Shown here: in pieces, positions 19,125-29,019 of the stretch
How the letters are laid out: each line of letters starts with the position of its first letter
Position numbering within the stretch: the first letter of the stretch is position 1
NCBI GenBank assembly: GCA_913058575.1
Contig: CAJXRF010000005.1
Location: 1-64,000, forward strand
Direction of reading: 5' to 3'
From: an uncultured Bermanella sp.
GTDB lineage: Bacteria > Pseudomonadota > Gammaproteobacteria > Pseudomonadales > Oceanobacteraceae
Length of the DNA stretch: 64,000 nt
Translations under genes and position numbers: made by a program
The notes under the pieces: generated by a model
Seen by the model: the letters and a program-made list of their open reading frames with translations, nothing else
The model's database searches: none
Told to the model about the DNA's origin: nothing

Positions 19125-20750
19125 TTAACCAGCTTCTTTTATCGATTGGGGTTGATTTAGAATCATATCAACGGCCTTTTCGGCGATCATGATCGTTGGA
19201 GCATTGGTATTGCCTGAAACTAATGCGGGCATTATGGAGGCATCAATGACCCTAAGCTTTTCAATTCCATAAACCTTTAATTCGGAGTCGACTACAGCCA
19301 TGGGGTCGCTTTCAGGGCCCATTTTACAGGTTCCCACCGGGTGATACTCGGTGTCGGCCGTATTGCGTATGTACTCTTCCAGTTGCTTGATGTTGTTTCT
19401 ATCAAGCGGATAAAGCATTTTACCCTTCACTGGTTCAAAGGCTGGGCTTTCCATTATATCCAGTGATTTTTGAAGGCCTTTCACTAAGGTATCTAAATCT
19501 TCTTGCTCCCCTAGGAAATTTGGGTCAATTAAAGGGGCTGATTTTGGATGGCTATTCTCCAACCTCACTGTTCCTCGGCTTTTGGGTCTTAGTAGGGTTG
19601 CGTGAAGACTGTAGCCGTGGCCAAGATGCATCTTTCGATTATGGTCATCTACGATGCCAATGACGTACTCGAGCTCAATGTCAGGGGCGGGAAGGTTGGG
19701 GTGAGTTTTAATAAATGCAGCCGATTCGGCGAAATTACTGGTAATGATACCCTTGCGCTTGGTTGCCCACTGATAAATTCCTTTTAGGATGTCAATTCCA
19801 CCGCGCACAGAGATGCCATAAGTTCCCTTGTGATAGGGGGTGCGATATATCGGAATGGTGGTAATGTGGTCTTGCAGATTACTGCCAACACCAGGGGCGT
19901 CTAGTTTAACGTTAATGCCTTTGCTTCTAAGGTGCTCTGCTGGGCCTACGCCTGATAATTGTAATATTTGTGGCGAGCCAAAGGTGCCTGCGCTAAGAAT
20001 CACCTCTTTATTAGCTTGAATCGTGGTGAGCTTTTTACCCTTGTAAAAGCTCACCCCTGTGGCGATGTTATTTTCAATTTCTATTTGGCTAACATGAGCC
20101 TGAGTGATGACAGTTAAATTTGGGCGCGCTAGGTGGGGGGTGATAAATGCCTTAGCAGCGCTGCAGCGTTCGCCATTTATGTGGGTCACTTGATTTAGAC
20201 GATAACCCTCTTGGTGTGCGCCATTTAAATCTGGGCTGGCTTTAATGCCTTGTTCATCACATGCTTTTAAAAAATAATCGTTCATATGACTTGGGTTGCG
20301 CAGTTCAGCTACATTGAGCGGGCCGCCTTGGCCATGAAAGCGGTCCTGAATGGTTTCGTTGTTTTCAGATTTTATAAAGTAGGGTAACACTTCGTCATAG
20401 CTCCATCCTCTATTGCCCATGGCAGCCCAGTTATCGTAGTCCCACTTGTTACCTCGAATATATACCATGGCGTTTATGGAGCTGCTGCCCCCTAAAAGTT
20501 TACCTCTGGGTTGGATGCCTTTACGGCCATTCAAGCCTTTTTGTTCGGTAGTTTCAAAGTGCCAACTAAATATGCCAAAGGGGACCGTGGCGGCCAAACC
20601 AGCTGGGGCATGGGTGAAGGCACTGGTATCCTTTTTACCTGCCTCTAATAGGCAAACACTGATATTAGGGTTTTCAGACAGTCGTCCTGCCAAGACACAG
20701 CCAGCGCTTCCGCCGCCAATTACGATGTAATCAAAGCTGTTTGTAGTCAT
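19125..20750 (-). CDS. GMC-family FAD-dependent alcohol dehydrogenase, AlkJ/BetA-like
   Basis: About 541 residues. The N-terminal FAD site is [20 protein letters not shown]. The GMC signatures [20 protein letters not shown] and [16 protein letters not shown] are both present, as are the catalytic HPVGTCKMG histidine and the C-terminal [13 protein letters not shown]. Sequence form is closest to membrane-associated AlkJ of alkane-degrading Pseudomonas, which oxidises medium-chain alcohols to aldehydes; choline dehydrogenase is the main alternative, but no bet genes are nearby. ATG 20750 is preferred over an upstream ATG at 20786, which adds 12 residues unlike the family. It is divergent from an AraC regulator that likely controls it. 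Confidence 0.85.
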   Translation of the reverse strand: MTTNSFDYIVIGGGSAGCVLAGRLSENPNISVCLLEAGKKDTSAFTHAPAGLAATVPFGIFSWHFETTEQKGLNGRKGIQPRGKLLGGSSSINAMVYIRGNKWDYDNWAAMGNRGWSYDEVLPYFIKSENNETIQDRFHGQGGPLNVAELRNPSHMNDYFLKACDEQGIKASPDLNGAHQEGYRLNQVTHINGERCSAAKAFITPHLARPNLTVITQAHVSQIEIENNIATGVSFYKGKKLTTIQANKEVILSAGTFGSPQILQLSGVGPAEHLRSKGINVKLDAPGVGSNLQDHITTIPIYRTPYHKGTYGISVRGGIDILKGIYQWATKRKGIITSNFAESAAFIKTHPNLPAPDIELEYVIGIVDDHNRKMHLGHGYSLHATLLRPKSRGTVRLENSHPKSAPLIDPNFLGEQEDLDTLVKGLQKSLDIMESPAFEPVKGKMLYPLDRNNIKQLEEYIRNTADTEYHPVGTCKMGPESDPMAVVDSELKVYGIEKLRVIDASIMPALVSGNTNAPTIMIAEKAVDMILNQPQSIKEAG

Positions 20751-20770
20751 TTTTATTAATCCAACATTCG

Positions 20771-20786
20771 ATGATGAAAACATCAT
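20771..20786. promoter_or_regulatory. Inverted repeat between the GMC and AraC genes
   Basis: ATGATG-AAAA-CATCAT is a perfect 6-bp repeat in the 105-nt divergent intergenic region. It could be a regulator site, but it also overlaps an alternative upstream start of the GMC gene, so it may be coincidence. Confidence 0.25.
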
Positions 20787-20855
20787 GCCATGGTGTAATA
20801 TCTAAAAACTTGCCTTTATCGGACATGGGCATTTTTGAAGTAGGGAGGGCTGACA

Positions 20856-21860
20856 ATGGCTCAGTGGGTACGAAGCGAGTCACTTCGTGGTTTTGGTGCG
20901 TTAGTGGCAGAATTGGGGGGCGATGGTGAAGCGCTAATGCTAAAAAATGGCATACAGCCAGAAGTGTTAAGTGAGGATGGCATCATGATTTCTTACCGGA
21001 AATTCATTGCCTTGTTGGAAGACACAGCAGATCAATTAAATTGCAGTGATTTTGGTATGCGCTTTAGCTTAAGGCAGGATTTTAGCATTCTAGGGGCTAT
21101 TGCTTTAGCGGCGCAGCAAGGTGATGACCTAGGTGATGCTCTAAAACGGGTAGTGGACTACATACACGTTTACAGTCCAGGGATTTCAATTGGGGTGAGC
21201 CATTTGCCTGACAATGCCCATTTTTTATTAACGTTTGATATTTTATTAAGACCTTTACCTCAAGCGCGTCAGGCTAATGAGCTTTCAATTGCGTTGGCGA
21301 TGCAAATTATTTCTATGTTAAGCGCTGGCTTAAGTAAGCCCCTGAGGCTCATGTTGCCTCATGATTTGATTCAAGATTCTATTTTATATCGCCGAATATT
21401 TAAGTGTCCGGTGAAGTTTCATCAAAGCGTAGTGGGCTTAGTGATGAGAAAAGTTGATCTGCGATTGCCTATTTCAGCTGGTTCGGGCGCAATGGGAGAG
21501 GTGGCCCATCAATATCTTCAAAGTTATTATCTTGCGAAAGAATTTACTCTAGAGCAAAAAGTAGAGTCTTTGGTGAAGCCGTTATTGATGGTCGATCAAT
21601 GTACAAATGAGATAGTAGCTCGCACTTTAGGGGTTCATATTCGTCAGCTGCATCGATGTCTACATGAGCAAGGGACTAGTTATGTGTTGATTAAAGATCA
21701 AGTTCGAAAGCAGTTGGCGCAGGTGTATTTAGCGCAGAAAGTATTGAGCTTAAGGCAAGTGGCAAGTTTATTAGGTTATGCTGAGCAATCGGCTTTTACG
21801 CGAAGTTGTCGTCGTTGGTTTGATGTGAGTCCCAGGGAATTTCGAAAGGCACTGAAATAA
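20856..21860 (+). CDS. AraC-family transcriptional regulator (OruR-like)
   Basis: 334 residues. The N-terminal two-thirds match the Arabinose_bd/OruR-type ligand domain (SLRGFGALVAELGGDGEALM, FGMRFSLRQDFSILGAIALA). The C-terminal 100 residues hold two AraC helix-turn-helix motifs (VARTLGVHIRQLHRCLHEQG and VASLLGYAEQSAFTRSCRRW...SPREFRK). A strong GGAGGG lies 7 nt before ATG 20856. Regulators of this branch often sit beside the catabolic gene they activate, here the GMC alcohol dehydrogenase. A hairpin AGAGATTGC-GAGGA-GCAATCTCT (21865-21887) follows the stop but lacks a T run. Confidence 0.9.
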   Translation: MAQWVRSESLRGFGALVAELGGDGEALMLKNGIQPEVLSEDGIMISYRKFIALLEDTADQLNCSDFGMRFSLRQDFSILGAIALAAQQGDDLGDALKRVVDYIHVYSPGISIGVSHLPDNAHFLLTFDILLRPLPQARQANELSIALAMQIISMLSAGLSKPLRLMLPHDLIQDSILYRRIFKCPVKFHQSVVGLVMRKVDLRLPISAGSGAMGEVAHQYLQSYYLAKEFTLEQKVESLVKPLLMVDQCTNEIVARTLGVHIRQLHRCLHEQGTSYVLIKDQVRKQLAQVYLAQKVLSLRQVASLLGYAEQSAFTRSCRRWFDVSPREFRKALK

Positions 21861-21904
21861 TTTAAGAGATTGCGAGGAGCAATCTCTATGATGCAATAAT
21901 GATG

Positions 21905-22588
21905 TTAGGTTTTAATTGTAAAAGGGGTTGAGGCTTTTGAATTGCCGTCAGTCACTTCTATTTGTAGCTGATATTGTGTATCACGAATTAAATATTGCTT
22001 GTTTTTTAACGTGCCTGTTTCTGAATCAATCGCGAACAATGACTTATCTTGGCCCTTAAGGGTGAAATTTAGCGTGTCATTATTGAGGTCTTGCACGTCA
22101 AATGTATAAAGGTCTGAGTTTAGTTCTAGGTTTTTCTTTAGCTCGATTTTTGTGATTCGCTCTAAAAAAGTAGGGGCGATGTTTTCATGAGTGGTGACTT
22201 TCAAGTTATTGGCGTGTGAACGCCAGCCTGTTTGGTCAACAGCAAAGATTTCGTACTGATAGCCTTGACTGGGTAGCAGGTGTTCATCTACATAGACTTT
22301 TTGGCTTGAGGGTAATTCAACTAAGAGCACTTTGTTTCTGTATATTTGGTAATCAAATTTTTGTTGTGCATTGTATGGATGATCCCAGCTTAGGGCGACG
22401 GTGTTATGGCTGGTGTAATCCACTGTAAAGTCGGTTGGCCTAGGCATTGTTTCTCGCTCTGCTAGCGGGCGCACAAAAGTTTTACCTTGATTGCTTTTGG
22501 TATTAAAGGCTTCACCAGATTTACTTGGATTTTGAATGACGTACAAGGTGCTGGTGGTAATCAGTAGGATAAAAAGAATTTTTAACAT
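21905..22588 (-). CDS. Secreted or anchored protein with FnIII and cadherin-like domains
   Basis: 227 residues. An N-terminal hydrophobic segment (MLKILFILLITTSTLYVI) acts as a signal peptide or anchor. Residues about 52-132 form a fibronectin type III fold (PTDFTVDYTSHNTVALSWDH, then YQYEIFAVDQTGWRS). Residues about 140-225 resemble a cadherin-like repeat (FDVQDLNNDTLNFTLKGQD, FAIDSETGTL, YQLQIEVTDGN). No catalytic motif is present; a binding or adhesive role is likely but unproven. GGGAG precedes the start. It is convergent with the AraC gene and shares no operon. Confidence 0.75.
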   Translation of the reverse strand: MLKILFILLITTSTLYVIQNPSKSGEAFNTKSNQGKTFVRPLAERETMPRPTDFTVDYTSHNTVALSWDHPYNAQQKFDYQIYRNKVLLVELPSSQKVYVDEHLLPSQGYQYEIFAVDQTGWRSHANNLKVTTHENIAPTFLERITKIELKKNLELNSDLYTFDVQDLNNDTLNFTLKGQDKSLFAIDSETGTLKNKQYLIRDTQYQLQIEVTDGNSKASTPFTIKT

Positions 22589-22812
22589 TATTGCTCCCTG
22601 TTAGATCTTTAACATCATATTTGGTTGAACTTTATGACGTTATTATATAGTGAACTTATAGGCTCTTTAGGGTGTGTTATTTAAGTTGTGACAAGCGTCA
22701 TGCTAATTTTGGTAAAAATGTACTCCTTTACTAGGTGGTCTGGGCCATTAGGGGAGAGAAGGCGGTTTGTAGCGATTAATAATGGAGATAGAAGCGGACG
22801 TGGGCATAAACT

Positions 22813-22867
22813 AAAAAAATCGGCCAAGGGCCGATTTTTTGCGCTAAGGTAAGCTCTCTACCTTAGC
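22813..22867 (-). terminator. Tandem hairpin and terminator after glcB
   Basis: On the minus strand a 9-bp hairpin (GCTAAGGTA/TACCTTAGC, 22843-22867, 7-nt loop) comes first, then a terminator with a perfect 12-bp stem AAAAAATCGGCC/GGCCGATTTTTT (22813-22840, 3-nt loop). The second element has the U tract. Confidence 0.88.
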
Positions 22868-22884
22868 AGGTTTTCTCAAGACAG

Positions 22885-25071
22885 TTATTTAATGCCTTTA
22901 GCCGCCTTGTATTGCAAACGGTATTCATGAAGCAATGGTTCTGTGTAGCCGCTTGGCTGCTCTTTACCTTTAAAGATAAGGTCAGAAGCAGCTTGGAAAG
23001 CAATGCCGTTGAAGTCTGGTGCCATGTTGTTGTAATGAGGATCAGAGGCATTCTGTCCATCTACAATGGCCGCCATACGCTTAAGGCTTTCTTCAATTTG
23101 TTCTTGAGTGGCAATGCCGTGCTCTAACCAGTTGCAAAGGTGCTGAGAAGAAATACGCAAGGTGGCGCGATCTTCCATTAGGCCTACGTTATTGATGTCA
23201 GGAACTTTAGAGCAACCAACACCAGCATCTACCCAACGAACCACATACCCTAATAAGCCTTGGCAGTTGTTGTCGATTTCATTCTGAATGAATTCAGGGG
23301 TCAAAGCGTCAGCAGTGGCTTTATCCATTAGTGGGATATCAAGAATGTCATCTACAGAGGCGTGCTTACGAGATTTGATTAAGTCTTGAGTCGCGAAAAC
23401 ATCTACTTCATGGTAGTGAAGGGCGTGTAATGTGGCAGCCGTTGGAGAAGGGGTCCAAGCGGTGTTGGCACCGGCTTTAGGATGAGCAATTTTCTGCTCC
23501 ATCATCTGGCCCATTTCGTCAGGAATTGGCCACATGCCTTTACCAATTTGAGCGCGACCTTGTAGGCCAGTTTCCAAACCCGTGTCTACGTTCCAATCTT
23601 CGTAAGCGCCAATCCAGTTTTGCTGCTTCATTAGAGACTTCGCAACAAAAGGGCCGGCCAGCATAGATGTGTGAAGTTCATCACCAGTACGGTCTAGGAA
23701 GCCTGTGTTAATGAAAACAACACGCTCAGAAGCAGCGCGAATACATTCTTTAAGGTTAACTGTGGTACGGCGCTCTTCATCCATAATGCCCACTTTCATG
23801 GTGTTCTTAGGCAAAGCAAGCATTTCTTCTACGCGACCAAACAATTCAGTGGTAAATGCCACTTCTTCTGGGCCGTGCATTTTAGGCTTAACGATGTTCA
23901 CAGAACCCGTGGTGGAGTTTTTGAAAGGGGAATTACCTTTCAAATCGTGAATGGCAATCAGTGTACTGACAACGCCATCCATGATGCCTTCAGGAATCTC
24001 AAAGCCATCTTTATCAATGATGGCTGGATTGGTCATTAAATGGCCCACGTTACGTATAAATAACATGGAGCGACCTTTAACGCTGAACGATTCACCAGTA
24101 GGCGAAGTGTATTCGCGATCGGCATTCATTTTACGAACAAAGGTTTTATCGCCTTTTTTCAGTTCAACTTGTAGGTTGCCCTGCATTAAGCCTAACCAGT
24201 TGCTGTACGCTACCACTTTATCGGCTGCATCAACGGCGGCAACAGAATCTTCGCAGTCCATGATGGTGGTTAAGGCAGATTCCATTAAAACGTCTTTCAT
24301 GCCGGCGCTATCGGTAGAACCAATTGGGTTGGTGGCATCGAATTGAAGTTCAAAACGTAGGCCATTATTGCTTAGTAAAATACCCGTTGGTGCAGATGCT
24401 TCGCCTGTGAACCCCAGTAATTTAGTTTCGTCTTTAAGGTTTGTGGTGCTGCCATCGCTTAGGGTGACCACTAATTTGCCAGCTTCAATGGCATAGTTGG
24501 TGGTGCCTTCGTGCTGGCCAGAGGCCAAAGGGGCTGCTTGGTTTAGAAAGTTGCGGGCATAGGCAATAACCTTGTCACCGCGAACCTTATTGTATCCTTT
24601 GCCTTTTTCAGCACCGCCTTCTTCAGAGATGGCTTTAGTGCCGTACAAACCGTCGTATAAAGATCCCCAGCGAGCGTTGCTAGCGTTTAATGCAAAACGG
24701 GCATTCATAATAGGGACAACTAACTGAGGGCCTGCCATGGTGGCAATTTCAGGCTCTACATTTTCAGTGGTGGCACTAAAGGCAGCCCCTTCAGTTACTA
24801 AGTAACCGATTTCTTGCAAGAAAGCTTTGTATTCAGCAGCGTTGTGAGTTTGGCCTTGGCGCTCAATATGAAACGCATCAATTTTGGCTTGTAGATCATC
24901 ACGTTTAGCCAGTAGGGCACGATTCTTTGGTGCTAAATCATGAACAATGGCATCAAAACCTGACCAGAAAGTGGCTTGGTCAACGCCTGTGCCTGGGATG
25001 GCTTTTTCGTTTACAAAATCAAAAAGTTCTTTAGCGACTTGTAAGCCACCAGCTTGAATGCGTTCGGTCAT
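22885..25071 (-). CDS. glcB: Malate synthase G
   Basis: 728 residues, the monomeric G isoform (the A isoform is about 530). It joins glyoxylate and acetyl-CoA to give malate, completing the glyoxylate shunt begun by aceA. Recognisable G-form blocks include [34 protein letters not shown] (ahead of the glyoxylate-binding region), [17 protein letters not shown] and [25 protein letters not shown] precedes ATG 25071. It stands alone with its own terminator; no glc operon genes flank it. A PsrA-like palindrome lies about 190 nt upstream. Confidence 0.97.
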   Translation of the reverse strand: MTERIQAGGLQVAKELFDFVNEKAIPGTGVDQATFWSGFDAIVHDLAPKNRALLAKRDDLQAKIDAFHIERQGQTHNAAEYKAFLQEIGYLVTEGAAFSATTENVEPEIATMAGPQLVVPIMNARFALNASNARWGSLYDGLYGTKAISEEGGAEKGKGYNKVRGDKVIAYARNFLNQAAPLASGQHEGTTNYAIEAGKLVVTLSDGSTTNLKDETKLLGFTGEASAPTGILLSNNGLRFELQFDATNPIGSTDSAGMKDVLMESALTTIMDCEDSVAAVDAADKVVAYSNWLGLMQGNLQVELKKGDKTFVRKMNADREYTSPTGESFSVKGRSMLFIRNVGHLMTNPAIIDKDGFEIPEGIMDGVVSTLIAIHDLKGNSPFKNSTTGSVNIVKPKMHGPEEVAFTTELFGRVEEMLALPKNTMKVGIMDEERRTTVNLKECIRAASERVVFINTGFLDRTGDELHTSMLAGPFVAKSLMKQQNWIGAYEDWNVDTGLETGLQGRAQIGKGMWPIPDEMGQMMEQKIAHPKAGANTAWTPSPTAATLHALHYHEVDVFATQDLIKSRKHASVDDILDIPLMDKATADALTPEFIQNEIDNNCQGLLGYVVRWVDAGVGCSKVPDINNVGLMEDRATLRISSQHLCNWLEHGIATQEQIEESLKRMAAIVDGQNASDPHYNNMAPDFNGIAFQAASDLIFKGKEQPSGYTEPLLHEYRLQYKAAKGIK

Positions 25072-25415
25072 TGTATGCCTCGTATTAATGCTGAATAACT
25101 TAGCAACACCCTTACTAAGTCATCTTCCTGCCTTTGTTTGCTGACCGCTTTTGTCAGGAGGGGGTTAACAATAGTTAGCGGCTTTAAAAGTGCGGCCGAT
25201 TCTACCTGAAATAAATTGCAAGACCATAGGCTAAGGGCCCAAGGCAAGGGCGTTTAGGGATTTTTAAAACGACTGTTTTAAAGTAAATTCAACGTAGCCA
25301 GCAGCAGCTCTAGGGAACAGCCTATTGTCTGTTTTAGGGATGGCTGGTTAAGAATGGTGAATAGTGAATATAGTTTGTATTTATAATGGTTAATTTGATT
25401 GAAAAGTAGGCGAAT
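25072..25415. other. Intergenic region between divergent glcB and the DUF1289 gene
   Basis: 344 nt without a gene. The only clear element is a 20-nt palindrome TTTAAAACGACTGTTTTAAA at 25263-25282. Its core AAAAC-N4-GTTTT resembles the PsrA fatty-acid regulator site ([G/C]AAAC-N2-4-GTTT[G/C]) with mismatched outer bases. I could not place a convincing promoter for either gene. Confidence 0.4.
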
Positions 25416-25727
25416 GTGGCCATTAGGCTATTCTCCAGCAATGAGCTGGGCTATGCTGATGAAATGCAACAAGTTGAACTTTTCCCCGTCCCCAGCCCCT
25501 GCATTGATGTTTGCCAAAGCAATGCGAAAGGCTATTGCCTTGGCTGTTTACGCAGTCGAGCTGAACGTCAAAAATGGCACGACATGATGCCGGCCGAAAA
25601 ATTGCGTGTTATCGATTTATGCGCCTTAAGAAAAGCTAAATTAGAGGCCATTATCCAAGCCAAGAAAGAGAATAAGAAAGAAAAGGAACAAATCAAAAGC
25701 GAAAATTCTTCAAGTAGCGAAGTTTAA
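25416..25727 (+). CDS. DUF1289 domain protein
   Basis: 103 residues at most. The DUF1289 core is clear: SPCIDVCQSN, GYCLGCLRSRAERQKWHDM, then VIDLCALRK, giving four conserved cysteines that may bind a metal or iron-sulphur cluster (not shown). The C-terminus is a lysine- and glutamate-rich tail. GTG 25416 has AGG 5 nt upstream; ATG 25464 would remove 16 residues and fit other members of the family (start just before ELFPxPSPC), so the start is uncertain. Function unknown. Confidence 0.8.
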   Translation: MAIRLFSSNELGYADEMQQVELFPVPSPCIDVCQSNAKGYCLGCLRSRAERQKWHDMMPAEKLRVIDLCALRKAKLEAIIQAKKENKKEKEQIKSENSSSSEV

Positions 25728-25736
25728 CCATAACGG

Positions 25737-26399
25737 CTATTTTCTAGCTAAGTTTACAATATCCTTTCCCTCAACGACTGTTACGCCTAATTCTGCTGAT
25801 GCAGTTAATGAAGCCATGGCATTGGCCACCAAATCCATCTCTATGGGCTTATATTTGTGAAAGGTCCTTTGCAAAATTGGGCTGATTAATTTTCCGAGCA
25901 GGGCGCCAAGGTGCTCACCTAAGCGAAACTCTTGGCGTTTGCCTATTAATAAACTGGGCCTGAATAAATAAAGGGAGGGCCAATTCATTTTTCTTAAATT
26001 CTCTTCCATTCGACCTTTGGTTTCTAAGTAGAATCCACCTTTATTTGGGTGTGCACCAATGGAGCTAATCACGGCAAATGTAGGGCAGTTATGTTGCTTG
26101 ACCAGTTGGGCGAATTGACAAACGTAATGTAGATCCACTTTTTCAAAGGCGGTTTTGGAACCGGCTTTCTTAATGGTCGTACCTAAACAGCAGTACGCTA
26201 GGTCAAAATTTGGAGCGTTCTCTATGGTATTTAATTGTTCAAAATTTACCTGATGCTGAATGACCTTGGGGTGTTGTACAGGGTGCAGGCTCCTATTTAT
26301 GAGGTGTACGGAAGTAACTAGGTTGTTAGCAATTAACTCTTCCAAAATACGCTTGCCCACTTCACCAGAAGCGCCGGCCAAAATAACGTTAAGCGCCAT
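25737..26399 (-). CDS. Atypical short-chain dehydrogenase, TIP30/HTATIP2-like NAD(P)-binding protein
   Basis: 220 residues. The Rossmann start NVILAGASGEVGKRILEEL binds NAD(P). Further landmarks are YCCLGTTIKKAGSK, the Ser in VISSIGAH, and the YLETKGRMEENL segment with the Tyr-x3-Lys pair, followed by LFRPSLLIG. This order is that of the CC3/TIP30-like group of atypical SDRs. Substrate unknown. The start lies 11 nt inside the end of the terB-like gene upstream, so the two are cotranscribed and probably translationally coupled. Confidence 0.82.
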   Translation of the reverse strand: MALNVILAGASGEVGKRILEELIANNLVTSVHLINRSLHPVQHPKVIQHQVNFEQLNTIENAPNFDLAYCCLGTTIKKAGSKTAFEKVDLHYVCQFAQLVKQHNCPTFAVISSIGAHPNKGGFYLETKGRMEENLRKMNWPSLYLFRPSLLIGKRQEFRLGEHLGALLGKLISPILQRTFHKYKPIEMDLVANAMASLTASAELGVTVVEGKDIVNLARK

Positions 26400-26838
26400 G
26401 ACGGTTCATTGCCTTATGTTTGCATTGCATGAATTCGCTGTGACGAAGATATAATAAGTCTGCAATCTTGCGAATCATATTATCTTCATATTTATCGATG
26501 CGTTGATCACTAAGGGCCACTTTCCATAAAGTGGTGCATAAGTCGAGTTTTTGCTGCAAGGTAAACTCTTCATTTAAATAGTGAGTAAATTGATGAAGAG
26601 ATAAAGCGTGGTCAACATCCTGTTCAGCTACTTTAATTAATTCTTGGCATTCATTAATTGAGAGTTGGGTGTGTTGATGTAATAGAGCGGGGAGTGCAGC
26701 TTGCTCTGAATCGCTAAATTCATTATCACTAAAAGCCACTTCTAACAAAAGTGCAGCTGCGGCTCGGCTGGGTGTGTTTGAAGGGGTATCTTCATTTTTT
26801 TGGTCTTCTTTAAACCATTCGAGTAACTGCTTAAACAT
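26389..26838 (-). CDS. TerB-family protein
   Basis: 149 residues, all-helical. The TerB domain is visible as ALLLEVAFSDNEFSDSEQAAL, then a second half LCTTLWKVALSDQRIDKYED with DxxxxxxE acidic motifs typical of the family (metal binding likely). The family takes its name from tellurite resistance, but most stand-alone members have no known function. AGGTC precedes ATG 26838. It overlaps the following SDR gene by 11 nt. Confidence 0.82.
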   Translation of the reverse strand: MFKQLLEWFKEDQKNEDTPSNTPSRAAAALLLEVAFSDNEFSDSEQAALPALLHQHTQLSINECQELIKVAEQDVDHALSLHQFTHYLNEEFTLQQKLDLCTTLWKVALSDQRIDKYEDNMIRKIADLLYLRHSEFMQCKHKAMNRHGA

Positions 26839-26925
26839 GATTGACCTAGATGAGGGCTAAATAATCAGACCATATCAAATTCGGCGGATAAAGATCCGTC
26901 GAATTTAATGTCGTGAGTTAAACCG

Positions 26926-27873
26926 TTATAAAAACTGTTCTTTAAGCAATATTTCAAGTTTGATGAGATCGCTGGTGAAATTGCGAATGCCTTCGGCCAA
27001 CTTTTCAGTGGCCATGGGGTCTTCGTTCATGTGCCAGCGAAACTGTGCTTGAGTGAGCGTGTCCCACTGACTGTCTTCACACGTTTGTGAGTCGTCAAGT
27101 TGTTGGATGAGTGAGCCGCTGTCCGCGTTTAAGTCTTCTAATAATTGCGGGCTAATCGTGAGCTTATCGCAGCCAGACAGCGCTTCAATCTCCCCTGTAT
27201 TTCGAAAGCTTGCGCCCATGACGATGGTTTTATAATGGTAGGTTTTAAAGTAGCGGAATATATTGGTTACCGACACCACACCTGGGTCAAGATGACTTTC
27301 ATAAGACGTTTTACCTTCTGCCTTTTTGTACCAATCTAAAATTCGACCTACAAAAGGGCTGATGAGCGTTATATTCGATTGAGCACAGGCAACGGCTTGA
27401 GCCATGCTAAATAAAAGGGTGAGATTACAATGAATGCCTTCTTCTTCAAGTACTTTAGCAGCTTGAATGCCTTCCCAAGTGGAGGCGATTTTAATTAAAA
27501 TGCGTTCGCGGTGAACGCCTTCAGATTCATAAAGGGCGATTAACTGGCGAGCTTTATGAACGGTGGCAATGGTGTCAAAGGAAAGTCGAGCGTCTACCTC
27601 GGTGGATACATAACCGGGTACGGTTTTTAATATTTCAACCCCCAGCTTAACCGATACCATGTCTAGTGTGTTTTCTAATACCTCACCAGGCTGTTGTTTA
27701 GCCCAGTTGGCCGCATCTTGAATGATTGATTGATACTGTGGGAGCTGAGCGGCTTTATAAACCAAAGAGGGGTTGGTGGTGGCATCTTGAGGCTGGTAAA
27801 GTTTAATGGCCTCGATGTCGCCGGTATCGGCCACGACAGAAGTCATTTTTTTCAGTTGTACTAGCTTGTTCAT
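26926..27873 (-). CDS. tal: Transaldolase
   Basis: 315 residues, the TalB type of about 316. It transfers a dihydroxyacetone unit between sugar phosphates in the non-oxidative pentose phosphate pathway. The Schiff-base lysine is Lys128 in ILIKIASTWEGI; the start TSVVADTGDIEAIKLYQPQDATTNPSL is the family signature. Downstream NITLISPFVGRILDW and TIVMGASFRNTGEI are conserved. ATG 27873 with AGG 6 nt upstream is preferred to an upstream frame start at 27897. Monocistronic by spacing. Confidence 0.96.
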   Translation of the reverse strand: MNKLVQLKKMTSVVADTGDIEAIKLYQPQDATTNPSLVYKAAQLPQYQSIIQDAANWAKQQPGEVLENTLDMVSVKLGVEILKTVPGYVSTEVDARLSFDTIATVHKARQLIALYESEGVHRERILIKIASTWEGIQAAKVLEEEGIHCNLTLLFSMAQAVACAQSNITLISPFVGRILDWYKKAEGKTSYESHLDPGVVSVTNIFRYFKTYHYKTIVMGASFRNTGEIEALSGCDKLTISPQLLEDLNADSGSLIQQLDDSQTCEDSQWDTLTQAQFRWHMNEDPMATEKLAEGIRNFTSDLIKLEILLKEQFL

Positions 27874-27999
27874 TTTAGGCCTACTATTCCATGTCACTTA
27901 ACAGTGGCAGCTTTCTTCTGGTGGCTGCCTTGCGGTTACTTTGTGGAATATGGCCAATAATGTCAAATTCATTATTGGCCTATTCGTGCTTGATGGCGG

Positions 28000-29019
28000 T
28001 TAGGCGGGGCTTAATTGTGAAATGTCATCAGGCATAAAGGCGAGTGCACTTTCTAATACGTCAATACTGGCGGTTTTCTTGTAAGCTTCTTCGCTTAAAT
28101 GCCGCCTAAATTGTCGGCTGCCGGGCAGGCCATTAAATAGACCCAGCATATGACGAGTGATGTACGCTAACTTACCGTCTTGGCTTAGGTGCTGCTCTAT
28201 ATAAGGATACATATTCCTTACCACCTGCTTCAAATCTACATTTCTTTTATCTAGCCCATAAAACTCATGATCCACCTCTAACAGTAATGAAGGATTATGG
28301 TATGCCTCACGACCTATCATCACACCATCTGTGTAATCTAAAACGCCGTGCATTTGCTCAATGGTTGCCAGTCCACCATTTAGAATGATTTCTAGATTTG
28401 GAAAATCTTCTTTTAGTTTTTTAACCACTTCATATTTTAAAGGGGGGATTTCTCGATTTTGTTTAGGCGATAAGCCCTGCAATATGGCTTTACGGGCGTG
28501 AACAATGAAGGTCTGGCAGCCAGTATTGGCGACTGTGCCTACAAAATCCGCCAGCTCTTCGTAAGAATCTTGGTCATCAATGCCAATTCTGTGCTTGATG
28601 GTGACAGGAATGTCCACAGCATCTTGCATGGCCTTTATGCAGTCAGCCACCAATGGCGCGTGGGCCATTAAAATAGCACCAATTAAATTGTTTTGTACGC
28701 GATCACTTGGGCAGCCGGCGTTCAAATTCACTTCATCGTAGCCAAAATCTTGGGCAATTTTCGCACACTGTGCTAATTCATCAGGTTTGCTGCCGCCAAG
28801 TTGAAGGGCCACAGGGTGCTCTTCTTCATTATAGCGAAGGAAGCGCTCTGGTCCGCCCTTACCGTGAATAATGGCGCCAGTGGTGACCATTTCAGAATAA
28901 ACAAAGGTATTTTGGCTTAGAGTGCGCCAAAAATAGCGACAGTGGCGGTCACTCCAATCCATCAGCGGTGCCGTGCAGAAGCGGTGAGTGCCTGTTGATT
29001 GTGAGGGGCCTGTATTCAT
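28000..29019 (-). CDS. dusA: tRNA-dihydrouridine(20/20a) synthase
   Basis: About 339 residues. The FMN enzyme reduces U20 and U20a in tRNA D-loops. HRFCTAPLMDWSDRHCR is the DusA start, and the catalytic cysteine lies in NAGCPSDRVQNN. HRIGIDD and FIVHARKAILQGLSPKQNREIPPL match DusA rather than DusB or DusC. GGLATIEQ and DGVMIGREAYHNP form the phosphate-binding C-terminal part of the barrel. ATG 29019 has AGG at close spacing; an ATG at 29043 is also possible and would add 8 residues. Confidence 0.95.
   Translation of the reverse strand: MNTGPSQSTGTHRFCTAPLMDWSDRHCRYFWRTLSQNTFVYSEMVTTGAIIHGKGGPERFLRYNEEEHPVALQLGGSKPDELAQCAKIAQDFGYDEVNLNAGCPSDRVQNNLIGAILMAHAPLVADCIKAMQDAVDIPVTIKHRIGIDDQDSYEELADFVGTVANTGCQTFIVHARKAILQGLSPKQNREIPPLKYEVVKKLKEDFPNLEIILNGGLATIEQMHGVLDYTDGVMIGREAYHNPSLLLEVDHEFYGLDKRNVDLKQVVRNMYPYIEQHLSQDGKLAYITRHMLGLFNGLPGSRQFRRHLSEEAYKKTASIDVLESALAFMPDDISQLSPA

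Noticed and set aside
23951..24346. 131-codon frame antisense to glcB
   Set aside because: It lies fully inside a well-conserved gene and has no homology-like pattern or ribosome binding site.
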